Shown in pieces: positions 1-4,600 of a stretch of 8,461 nt of DNA. How positions within the stretch are numbered: position 1 is the stretch's first letter; each line of letters begins with the position of its first letter. The notes beneath the pieces are model-generated. The model was not told where the DNA came from, made no database searches, and saw only the letters and a program-made list of their open reading frames with translations. The translations under genes were made by a program, and so were the position numbers. Source of the DNA: Anaerolineales bacterium. GTDB lineage: Bacteria > Chloroflexota > Anaerolineae > Anaerolineales > Villigracilaceae. Location: contig JAICRQ010000130.1 of assembly GCA_025966435.1 (NCBI GenBank), positions 1 to 8,461 of the forward strand. Reading direction: 5' to 3'.

Positions 1-49
1 AGACTGGAGACTGGGGATTGGAGTCTGGTAATCGGTAATTAGTAATTGG
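1..49. repeat. 7-bp tandem repeat array inside aroA (seven units visible)
   Basis: Seven consecutive 7-bp units start at 1, 8, 15, 22, 29, 36 and 43. They begin agactgg, agactgg, ggattgg and end taattag, taattgg, with loose consensus nnAnTGG/nnATTAG. The array may continue left of the window. On the minus strand it is translated in the aroA frame as residues 222-237 (ITNYRLP then DSNPQSP), since three 7-bp units make one heptapeptide. The units resemble those of the array at 730-813 in the same orientation. They also recall the short tandemly repeated repetitive (STRR) heptamers known from heterocystous cyanobacteria; that resemblance is by type, not a search result. Confidence 0.85.
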
Positions 50-712
50 GATAGCGAAGTGCTGGTAAGCATCTCGCTGAACTTCAACACCGAATTCTTT
101 CATGATGGCGAGGGTCATGTCCACGTAGGGTGTGGAGTTTAGTTCTGTCGTTACTTCGATTTCGATGGGAGATCTTGCATAAGGAGCGACCATCAATAAT
201 GCTGATAAGAACTGGCTTGATATGGTACCAGCCATTTTTGTCCTTCCACCTGGTAAACCCCTTGCCGATATTTCAACAGGTGGACAATCGTTTTTGGATT
301 CCAGCTCTACACCCAGTTGGTTCAAAGAATTGATCAAATCCTGAATCGGGCGTTCTCTCATCCTGGCATCGCCATCTAAAATATATTCACCATATCCAAG
401 CGTCAAAAAGGCGGTCAGAAAGCGTGCCGCTGTTCCGGCGTTACCGACGAAGAGTTCAGCCTTATCCGCCGGGATAGTTCCACCCAAGCCCGTGACGGTC
501 ATTTGCTGGCGGGCTTCATCCAATTGAATATCGAGGCCCAGGGTCTGCAGAGCTTCGGCAAAGTAGCGCGAGTCGTCGGAAAAGAGTGCATTCTGCAGCT
601 GCGTGGTTCCCCTGGCAAGAGACGCGATCAACAGGGCGCGGTTCGTCAGCGACTTGGAGCCAGGGACGCGGACCGTAGCGTTGAGGGGATGAGGAATTGG
701 GGTAATTTGCAC
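1..712 (-). CDS. aroA: 3-phosphoshikimate 1-carboxyvinyltransferase (EPSP synthase), 3' end outside window
   Basis: Catalyses phosphoenolpyruvate + shikimate-3-phosphate to EPSP, the sixth shikimate-pathway step, in the cytoplasm. Read from a GTG at 712, about 237 residues are visible, roughly the N-terminal 55% of the family's usual 430. Seen: VPGSKSLTNRALL (res 16-28, PEP/S3P-binding Lys20, Ser21, Arg25), GNAGTAAR (90-97), DGDARMRERPI (113-123) and SSQFLSALL (165-173). The GTG is chosen because it starts the family-typical N-terminus ahead of VPGSKS and an in-frame stop lies a few codons upstream. No convincing Shine-Dalgarno precedes it. It is the last visible gene of the aroH-aroF-tyrA-aroA operon, 55 bp after the tyrA stop. 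Odd: after residue 221, where homologues have a short loop before the (V/I)E.DAS.ASYF block, the frame runs into a 7-bp repeat array that encodes ITNYRLP-like peptide. The reading frame stays open to the window edge. Confidence 0.95.
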   Translation of the reverse strand, partial: MQITPIPHPLNATVRVPGSKSLTNRALLIASLARGTTQLQNALFSDDSRYFAEALQTLGLDIQLDEARQQMTVTGLGGTIPADKAELFVGNAGTAARFLTAFLTLGYGEYILDGDARMRERPIQDLINSLNQLGVELESKNDCPPVEISARGLPGGRTKMAGTISSQFLSALLMVAPYARSPIEIEVTTELNSTPYVDMTLAIMKEFGVEVQRDAYQHFAIPITNYRLPDSNPQSPV

Positions 713-729
713 AGAGGACCGGTGTTTGA

Positions 730-813
730 TAATGAGTAATTAGTAATTTGGAATTAGTAATTTGTAATTAGTGATTGGTAAGTTGAGTTGCGGAACTGGA
801 GATTAGTAATTGA
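730..813. repeat. 7-bp tandem repeat array spanning tyrA 3' end and the tyrA-aroA spacer (12 units)
   Basis: Twelve gap-free 7-bp units run from 730 to 813: taatgag, taattag, taatttg, gaattag and so on, through tgattgg, gaactgg and agattag, to taattga. The theme is TAATTAG/TAATTTG with an ATTGG variant, matching the array at 1-49. The minus-strand tyrA stop codon (768-770) lies inside it, so the last 15 residues of TyrA are repeat-encoded. The remaining units fill much of the 55-bp gap before aroA. Confidence 0.9.
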
Positions 814-1646
814 TACGCAGAACGAGAGCGATTGAGGATCGATTCCAATTGTGCATAGTCTCGACCCTGTAATGCAGATTCAATCGAATCAAGAGCATTG
901 CGGAATGCCAGAATGGCATCGAGAATATTCTCGCGGTTGGACTGCAGAATGCCCATCGTCATTTGTGAGGGTGTGCCTGCCAAGCGGCTGGTGGATTTGA
1001 AGCCGGGGCCCGCGAACGGAATACATTCAAGCGGTGTAGCGAGTGCAAGCGCGGAGGACAGCAGAAACGGAAGATGACTTGTCGTTGCCAGGATGCGATC
1101 GTGATCCTCGGCCGCCATCTCGATACAGTTTGCACCGATTGCTGCAATGATTTGTTGAATAGCGGTCTTTGCCCGCGGAGTTGTCCGTTTCAATGCCGAA
1201 ACGACAAATGGAGCCTCTCGATACAGACTGGCATCGGCGTTTTCCAATCCGAGCTTTTCCTTTCCGCAGATGGGATGCCCGCCAATAGGGTCAAAGTTCT
1301 CGGGCAGTGCGGACATTGCCTGGAGGATATCGCGTTTGGTAGAACCCAGGTCAAAGACGATACAGGGAGTTTGTAGGAGGGAGGGTAAACTCTGGATAAA
1401 GCCTATGATTCCGGAGACAGGAGTCGCCAGGATGAGGAGGTCTGCCTGCTCCGGAAGTTTGCTGAGATCACGTTCAGCATGGTCCACGATCCCTTTTGCA
1501 AGAGCAAGCTCGATGGTCGCGTGATCTGAGTCGACTCCATACAGAGCCGCGCACTTGCCTTTCAAAGCCAGCGCGAGCGAACCGCCCATCAATCCCAATC
1601 CGATGATCGCAATCCTTGCGTCTTGTAATCTAAAGCCATCCTCCAT
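768..1646 (-). CDS. tyrA: Prephenate dehydrogenase (TyrA family)
   Basis: Oxidatively decarboxylates prephenate to 4-hydroxyphenylpyruvate with NAD(P)+, the tyrosine branch (an arogenate preference cannot be excluded). The product is 292 residues without an ACT domain. Seen: Rossmann dinucleotide motif RIAIIGLGLMGGSLA (11-25) with Asp39 at the end of beta2, D-LGSTK (99-104), GGHPICGKE (122-130, candidate catalytic/substrate His124), TSHLPFLLSSAL (189-200) and the prephenate-binding stretch GFKSTSRLAG (215-224). The common HLPH motif is HLPF here. The start is the ATG 5 bp after the aroF stop, preceded by GGGTGG. The frame is open much further upstream, but that part lies over aroF and encodes no family sequence. 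Residues 278-292 (YQLLISSSATQLTNH) are encoded by a 7-bp repeat array, so the natural C-terminus appears to have been replaced or extended. Confidence 0.93.
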   Translation of the reverse strand: MEDGFRLQDARIAIIGLGLMGGSLALALKGKCAALYGVDSDHATIELALAKGIVDHAERDLSKLPEQADLLILATPVSGIIGFIQSLPSLLQTPCIVFDLGSTKRDILQAMSALPENFDPIGGHPICGKEKLGLENADASLYREAPFVVSALKRTTPRAKTAIQQIIAAIGANCIEMAAEDHDRILATTSHLPFLLSSALALATPLECIPFAGPGFKSTSRLAGTPSQMTMGILQSNRENILDAILAFRNALDSIESALQGRDYAQLESILNRSRSAYQLLISSSATQLTNH

Positions 1647-1651
1647 TTTAT

Positions 1652-2698
1652 TTACCACCCGGCAACGATAGGCTTTTTGATCGGAGCAATACGGCGACCC
1701 AGCACCTCGGCAATCGCTTTGACTTGTTTCACCATCTGCGCAAATGCTTCGGGCTTGAGCGATTGCTTGCCATCCGAGGCCGCGTGTTGCGGATCGGGAT
1801 GCACTTCCACGATGAGACCATCCGCTCCTGCGGCAATTGCCGCCCGAGCGATCGCCGCGACATAGTCCGCATGACCGGTGGCATGAGAGGGGTCGAGAAT
1901 GACGGGCAGATGGGTGAGGCTTTTGAGAACGGGGATGGCATTGATATCGGTGGTATTGCGTGTGGACGTCTCGAACGTACGGATGCCGCGCTCGCATAAC
2001 ATCACCTGCTTATTGCCGCCGGCGAGAATATATTCGGCAGACATCAACAATTCTTCGATAGTGGCGCTCAAGCCGCGTTTGAGCAAGACCGTTTTACGCG
2101 TTTCACCGATCGCCCGCAGAAGGTTGAAGTTCTGCATATTGCGGGCGCCCACTTGCAGGACGTCCACATACTTCACCATCAGGTCAAGCTGGGTCTGAGA
2201 CATGATCTCGACGACGATCGGCATGCCCGTCTGTTCGCGCGCTTCCGCGAGGTACTCGAGTCCTTCTTCTCCCAAACCCTGGAAAGAGTATGGGGAGGTG
2301 CGCGGTTTGAAGACCCCGCCTCGTAAGGCATTCGCTCCCGCCTCTCGCACAGCCTGAGCGGTTTCCAGGATCTGGCTGCGTGACTCCACCGCGCACGGTC
2401 CCGCGATGATGGCAATCTCGTCGCCGCCCACGGTAAAGCCGTCGACCGGGAAGATGGAATTCGCAGGGTGTACCTGGCGCGAGCCCAGCTTGAACGGTTG
2501 CGAGATTCGTTTCACAGATTCGACCCCATCGAGGATTTCAAACGGATCCAGAGCAGGGACGTGGAACTCACCGACCGCGGCAACGATGGCGGTTTCGACA
2601 CCATACGTGATATGCGGGGTAAGCCCATGCGCTTTGATAGCAGTCACAACGCCTTCCAGTTGTTGCGGGGTATAGTTAGGTTTCATAACGATGATCAT
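1652..2698 (-). CDS. aroF: 3-deoxy-7-phosphoheptulonate (DAHP) synthase, type I-beta with N-terminal regulatory domain
   Basis: Condenses phosphoenolpyruvate and erythrose-4-phosphate to DAHP, the committed shikimate-pathway step. The product is 348 residues. Residues 1-70 ([18 protein letters not shown]...) form the ferredoxin-like, ACT-like domain typical of the Thermotoga-type enzyme; the rest is the TIM barrel. Seen: [10 protein letters not shown] (97-106), [19 protein letters not shown] (125-143), [11 protein letters not shown] (206-216), RGIRTFE (237-243), LDPSHATGH (268-276) and VEVHPDP (297-303). The metal ligands fall at Cys102, His272, Glu298 and Asp309, the positions I recall for the T. 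maritima enzyme. The start ATG at 2698 has AGGAG (2704-2708) 5 nt upstream; an upstream in-frame extension to 2788 runs through the repeat array and is rejected. The regulatory domain suggests tyrosine/phenylalanine feedback inhibition, which would add to the attenuation seen upstream. The symbol aroF is used generically. Confidence 0.95.
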   Translation of the reverse strand: MIIVMKPNYTPQQLEGVVTAIKAHGLTPHITYGVETAIVAAVGEFHVPALDPFEILDGVESVKRISQPFKLGSRQVHPANSIFPVDGFTVGGDEIAIIAGPCAVESRSQILETAQAVREAGANALRGGVFKPRTSPYSFQGLGEEGLEYLAEAREQTGMPIVVEIMSQTQLDLMVKYVDVLQVGARNMQNFNLLRAIGETRKTVLLKRGLSATIEELLMSAEYILAGGNKQVMLCERGIRTFETSTRNTTDINAIPVLKSLTHLPVILDPSHATGHADYVAAIARAAIAAGADGLIVEVHPDPQHAASDGKQSLKPEAFAQMVKQVKAIAEVLGRRIAPIKKPIVAGW

Positions 2699-2718
2699 AG
2701 TAGCTCCTAATTTATGAT

Positions 2719-2782
2719 GTAAACAAGAAAACAGGTACACATGGCTACGCGGTTTCTTGTCTACTTGTATACCTGTATACTT
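2719..2782. repeat. 8-bp tandem repeat array between aroH and aroF (eight units)
   Basis: Eight gap-free 8-bp units start at 2719, 2727, 2735, 2743, 2751, 2759, 2767 and 2775, for example GTAAACAA, GTACACAT, GTCTACTT, GTATACCT and GTATACTT. Every unit begins with G, and the theme is GTnnACnn, itself a near-palindrome (GTATAC). The two ends are partly inverted copies: ACAAGAAA (2723-2730) with TTTCTTGT (2753-2760), and ACAGGTA (2731-2737) with TACCTGT (2770-2776). The transcript could therefore fold back on itself. The array fills most of the 86-bp spacer and ends about 10 bp before the aroF Shine-Dalgarno. It has no T-tract and does not look like a terminator. Confidence 0.85.
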
Positions 2783-2784
2783 CC

Positions 2785-3156
2785 TCACTGCGCGGCGACC
2801 AGATCGGGTCGGAGCTTCACAGCATCCCGCAGATAGACATGGGTGATGCGGTCTTGCGGCAGTTCCGTATTCCAGTGCACCAGAACGCGGATCACATGCG
2901 AAAGACTATTGTGTACCGGAATCTCACGCGCGCACAGCATCGGGACGAGGTCCCAGCCCATCTGACGGGCTGCCTGCGCCGGAAAGGTGGAGACCAGATC
3001 ATCCGTCACCGTAAAGATAGCGCTGGCGATGTCGTCCGGCTTCATCCCTTCATTCTCCGCCAGAATCTCCTCCAGCAGCTCGCGCGTGGCTTGCAGAATA
3101 AGCTCTGGTTCATCGGCTGTTACGGTTGTTGCTCCACGGATTCCACGGATCGGCAT
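2785..3156 (-). CDS. aroH: Chorismate mutase, AroH type
   Basis: Rearranges chorismate to prephenate, the entry to phenylalanine and tyrosine synthesis. The product is 123 residues, close to the 127-residue B. subtilis AroH trimeric fold rather than the helical AroQ fold. Seen: [12 protein letters not shown] (1-12), TPDL-like [14 protein letters not shown] (51-64), [11 protein letters not shown] (71-81), IRVLVHW (89-95) and [20 protein letters not shown] (100-119). The active-site residues known for the B. subtilis enzyme, Arg7, Cys75, Glu78, Arg90 and Tyr108, are all present at the same numbers. The ATG has AAGGAG (3163-3168) with a 6-nt spacer. It is the first structural gene of the aromatic operon, about 80 bp after the leader terminator, so terminator read-through should control it and all genes behind it. 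Confidence 0.97.
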   Translation of the reverse strand: MPIRGIRGATTVTADEPELILQATRELLEEILAENEGMKPDDIASAIFTVTDDLVSTFPAQAARQMGWDLVPMLCAREIPVHNSLSHVIRVLVHWNTELPQDRITHVYLRDAVKLRPDLVAAQ

Positions 3157-3183
3157 AGATCACTCCTTGAGGCTCACCTCGAG

Positions 3184-3222
3184 CCCCTCTCCCTCCTTAG
3201 AGGAGGTGGGGAAGGAGAGGGG
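3184..3222. repeat. Nested palindromic element in the aroH leader
   Basis: CCCCTCTCC (3184-3192) is matched by GGAGAGGGG (3214-3222), and inside it CCTCCT (3192-3197) faces AGGAGG (3201-3206). The element is purine-only on one strand half and pyrimidine-only on the other. It lies between the leader terminator and the aroH ribosome binding site and has no T-tract. It looks like a dispersed intergenic palindrome rather than a regulatory site, but it would fold in the mRNA close to the aroH start. A smaller hairpin, GGCTC/GAGCC (3171-3185), sits between it and the Shine-Dalgarno. Confidence 0.6.
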
Positions 3223-3237
3223 GAGGAGAAGGAAATA

Positions 3238-3267
3238 AAAGAGCGAGACCGTGTGGTCTCGCTCTTT
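3238..3267 (-). terminator. Intrinsic terminator of the aro leader (attenuator terminator)
   Basis: A perfect 13-bp inverted repeat (3238-3250 with 3255-3267) encloses a 4-nt loop. In the minus-strand transcript the GC-rich stem GAGCGAGACC/GGTCTCGCTC is followed by TTTTATTTCC, a good U-tract. It begins 26 nt after the leader-peptide stop codon and lies about 110 nt downstream of the predicted transcription start. It therefore terminates transcription before aroH unless the leader refolds. The plus-strand side (TTTCTTTGC) is weaker. Confidence 0.88.
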
Positions 3268-3312
3268 CTTTGCAGAGGGATGTTTCTCTCTACTTAAGCG
3301 CCACCAACGGCT
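3255..3312 (-). promoter_or_regulatory. Candidate antiterminator/anti-antiterminator segments of the attenuator
   Basis: Segment 2, GGTGGCGCTT (3296-3305, last codons and stop of the leader ORF), can pair with the 5' arm of the terminator. GGU pairs with ACC (3255-3257) and CGCU with AGCG (3260-3263), separated by a 2x2 internal loop. Segment 1, AGCC (3309-3312), can instead pair with GGC of segment 2. A ribosome stalled in codons 7-16 would cover segment 1 and free segment 2 to block the terminator. A ribosome that reaches the stop codon would cover segment 2 and let the terminator form. The pairing was done by eye; no folding energies were computed. Confidence 0.5.
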
Positions 3313-3371
3313 ACCAGGTTCTGGAAACCGTAATAAAAGTAAAATGCAAACCAGCGAGTGGACTTAAGCAT
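3294..3371 (-). CDS. Aromatic-rich leader peptide of the aro operon (25 aa)
   Basis: ATG at 3371 to TAA at 3294. The peptide begins MLKSTRWFAFYFYYGFQ and ends in GGA. Residues 7-16 contain Trp7, Phe8, Phe10, Tyr11, Phe12, Tyr13, Tyr14 and Phe16: eight aromatics in ten positions, covering all three aromatic amino acids. This is the hallmark of leader peptides such as pheL and trpL, whose job is to stall a ribosome when the cognate charged tRNA is short. Context fits exactly: a strong promoter lies directly upstream, an intrinsic terminator begins 26 nt after the stop, and the genes behind it make prephenate, DAHP and EPSP. There is no Shine-Dalgarno. The predicted transcription start is only about 4 nt before the ATG, so translation is probably leaderless. 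The peptide itself is not expected to have a function. Confidence 0.82.
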   Translation of the reverse strand: MLKSTRWFAFYFYYGFQNLVAVGGA

Positions 3372-3381
3372 ATTGGGCGCA

Positions 3382-3410
3382 ATTCTATGCCAGGGAGAGG
3401 AAAGCGTCAA
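3382..3410 (-). promoter_or_regulatory. Sigma70-type promoter of the leader-aroH-aroF-tyrA-aroA operon
   Basis: On the minus strand TTGACG (3405-3410) and TAGAAT (3382-3387) are separated by exactly 17 bp, five of six matches to each consensus. Transcription should begin near 3375, just ahead of the leader-peptide ATG at 3371. Confidence 0.8.
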
Positions 3411-3451
3411 GAGGGAATGTGTATGATTTTGAACCTCCCTAATAAAGAGAT

Positions 3452-3481
3452 CGGCTGGCTGCCACGTAGGACAGCCAGCCG
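3452..3481 (-). terminator. Hairpin downstream of the cmpX-like gene, probable terminator
   Basis: CGGCTGGCTG (3452-3461) and CAGCCAGCCG (3472-3481) form a perfect 10-bp GC-rich stem, extended by CC/GG with one bulged A. It lies 37 bp past the stop at 3519. On the minus strand the following bases are ATCTCTTTATT, a weak U-tract. It would separate the membrane-protein transcript from the aro promoter at 3410. Confidence 0.6.
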
Positions 3482-3518
3482 GAATTGTTTCGCAAATCGC
3501 GAGATACTGGTTTACAGA

Positions 3519-4283
3519 CTAATCATCTGCTCCCCGAGTGGACGGCATATTGCGTTGTGCCTGGCGCTCCATGTTCTCGGCGGCGCGCTCCATCTTGGGT
3601 TGATTGGCACGACCACGGTTATACCAGGTCTGCACAATCTGCCCGGCGGTATCACGCCCGCCCAAGCCAAATGCCAGGCCGGCTGCCAGCGCCAGTGCGC
3701 CGATAAAGCCCATGAACAGAGTATTGACCAACTCCTGCGCGATACCAATCTGGTTGACCGCGACGACGATGCCGAATGCCCAGACTGCCACGCGTGCAAT
3801 AGTTGCCAGCAGGTCAGGATTATCAAACCCTGCCTGTGCTGTGGCGCCACGCACCAGGTTGGATAACGCATTGGCAGCCAGACCGGCGATCACGAGGACC
3901 ACGACTGCCACGACCAGGTTCGGGATCCACAGCAGGAACTGCTGGAGTACCTGAGAAACCGCGGGGAGACCCAGCGCATCAAAGGCAACCACCAGTACGA
4001 TTAAGCGCACAAACCACTTGACGATGTTGGCGAGGAGCCCGGAGGCATCCGTGCGCAGGCCCATGTTATTGATGAATCCCTGTATTCCCGAGTTCTGGGC
4101 CATCACGTTAAACTTTACAGCGCGTAGAAGGGCTGCAACTGCAGCCGCAAGCGCGCTCGAGATAATCCAGCCAATGATCAGAATCACCAGGAAACCGATG
4201 ATCCGTGGAATGGCTCCTAAAAACAGACTTAGTGCGGTAGCAAGCGATGTAGTAAGCGCTGCTCCCCAAGCATTAATATCCAT
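3519..4283 (-). CDS. CmpX/MscS-related membrane protein with conserved TM-helix repeats
   Basis: 254 residues, very hydrophobic. About five membrane segments are seen near 24-50, 85-105, 118-140, 160-180 and 186-207. Two segments share the 'IP.llg.lvilliGwi.a' theme of the conserved TM-helix repeat family: GAIPRIIGFLVILIIGWIIS (23-42) and LLWIPNLVVAVVVLVIAGLA (117-136). The last TM ends GLAFGLGGRDTAGQIV (202-217), which resembles the pore-helix/beta-domain junction of MscS channels. The usual MscS soluble beta and alpha/beta domains are missing. Only a polar 35-residue tail rich in Arg, Glu and Gln follows, so this is the short CmpX-like form rather than a complete MscS. A role in membrane tension or osmotic response is inferred from family only. 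The start ATG has AAAGGA about 9 nt upstream. It is transcribed alone from a promoter near 4476. Confidence 0.83.
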   Translation of the reverse strand: MDINAWGAALTTSLATALSLFLGAIPRIIGFLVILIIGWIISSALAAAVAALLRAVKFNVMAQNSGIQGFINNMGLRTDASGLLANIVKWFVRLIVLVVAFDALGLPAVSQVLQQFLLWIPNLVVAVVVLVIAGLAANALSNLVRGATAQAGFDNPDLLATIARVAVWAFGIVVAVNQIGIAQELVNTLFMGFIGALALAAGLAFGLGGRDTAGQIVQTWYNRGRANQPKMERAAENMERQAQRNMPSTRGADD

Positions 4284-4294
4284 TTCGTTCTATC

Positions 4295-4306
4295 CTTTCA
4301 TGAAAG
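4295..4306. promoter_or_regulatory. Perfect 12-bp palindrome touching the ribosome binding site
   Basis: CTTTCATGAAAG is a perfect palindrome whose last bases overlap the AAAGGA Shine-Dalgarno of the membrane-protein gene (minus strand). It could be an operator or a small structure affecting translation. A chance palindrome of this length is also possible. Confidence 0.3.
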
Positions 4307-4404
4307 ACTGCCACCGAATGGCAGATTAGTTTATGGCTCGAGGGTACAAGACTTGCGAGAAATATTTTGTCAAAGTAAGGAGTCCGCAATCCGCTCGATG
4401 CCCC

Positions 4405-4445
4405 GTTAGTTTTCACTTGTTTCCTTAAAAACAAGTGAGTTAGTT
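4405..4445. repeat. Hairpin flanked by 7-bp direct repeats at the start of the cmpX-like mRNA
   Basis: TCACTTGTTT (4413-4422) and AAACAAGTGA (4429-4438) form a perfect 10-bp stem with a 6-nt loop. GTTAGTT occurs directly on both sides (4405-4411 and 4439-4445). It lies at the very 5' end of the predicted minus-strand transcript from the promoter at 4448-4476. No U-tract follows on either strand, so it is not a terminator. A 5' stabilising hairpin, or a tiny insertion with target duplication, are the options. Confidence 0.55.
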
Positions 4446-4447
4446 CT

Positions 4448-4476
4448 ATTATGCGGATAAGAACACATACAGTCAA
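4448..4476 (-). promoter_or_regulatory. Sigma70-type promoter of the cmpX-like gene
   Basis: On the minus strand TTGACT (4471-4476) and CATAAT (4448-4453) are separated by 17 bp, five of six consensus matches each. The predicted start near 4441 gives a leader of about 158 nt before the ATG at 4283. A closer TTGACA (4368-4373) has no good -10 partner. Confidence 0.65.
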
Positions 4477-4572
4477 TCAGGGACTTACTTCTTAATGCAC
4501 AGGGAATACCCTACTCGTAATCTATTGATAGATACAGCCATATTCTTTCTACTCCACTAGAGAGGCATCAAG

Positions 4573-4578
4573 TATAAT
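4573..4578 (+). promoter_or_regulatory. -10 box for the coiled-coil/propeller gene
   Basis: A perfect TATAAT lies 22 bp before the ATG at 4601. A start near 4585 would leave the GAGGA ribosome binding site (4588-4592) just inside the mRNA. No clear -35 element is seen at the expected distance, so an activator may be needed. The 317-bp divergent intergenic region (4284-4600) holds this box, the opposite-strand promoter and the hairpin, and no gene I can support. Confidence 0.5.
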
Positions 4579-4600
4579 TACAGGTTCGAGGAATTTCACT

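Noticed and set aside
1..813. The repeat arrays as a CRISPR array or insertion-sequence ends
   Set aside because: Units are 7 or 8 bp with no unique spacers, no cas genes are present, and there is no transposase or terminal inverted repeat.
1647..1997. In-frame upstream extension of tyrA to 1997
   Set aside because: It lies entirely over the aroF coding region, encodes no dehydrogenase sequence, and the ATG at 1646 gives the family-typical N-terminus right behind aroF.
2699..2788. In-frame upstream extension of aroF to 2788
   Set aside because: It would translate the 8-bp repeat array. The ATG at 2698 has a good Shine-Dalgarno and gives the exact metal-ligand numbering of the family.
2839..3297. 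Plus-strand open frame of 152 codons
   Set aside because: It is antisense to aroH, crosses the palindrome and terminator, and has no recognisable domain.
3238..3375. T-box or other riboswitch in the aro leader
   Set aside because: No T-box-like specifier loop or conserved antiterminator bulge could be found. The aromatic-rich ORF explains the leader better. A free small RNA of about 140 nt is simply the terminated product.
3270..3866. Plus-strand open frame of 198 codons
   Set aside because: It runs antisense across the aro leader, its promoter and the cmpX-like gene, has no family motifs or ribosome binding site, and is a shadow of the minus-strand gene.
4368..4373. TTGACA on the minus strand as a second -35 for the cmpX-like gene
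   Set aside because: No acceptable -10 lies 16-18 bp downstream; the pair at 4448-4476 is better.
4273..4476. Minus-strand open frame of 67 codons in the divergent region
   Set aside because: It has no Shine-Dalgarno, its start lies inside the predicted -35 box, it overlaps the cmpX-like start, and its composition is not protein-like.
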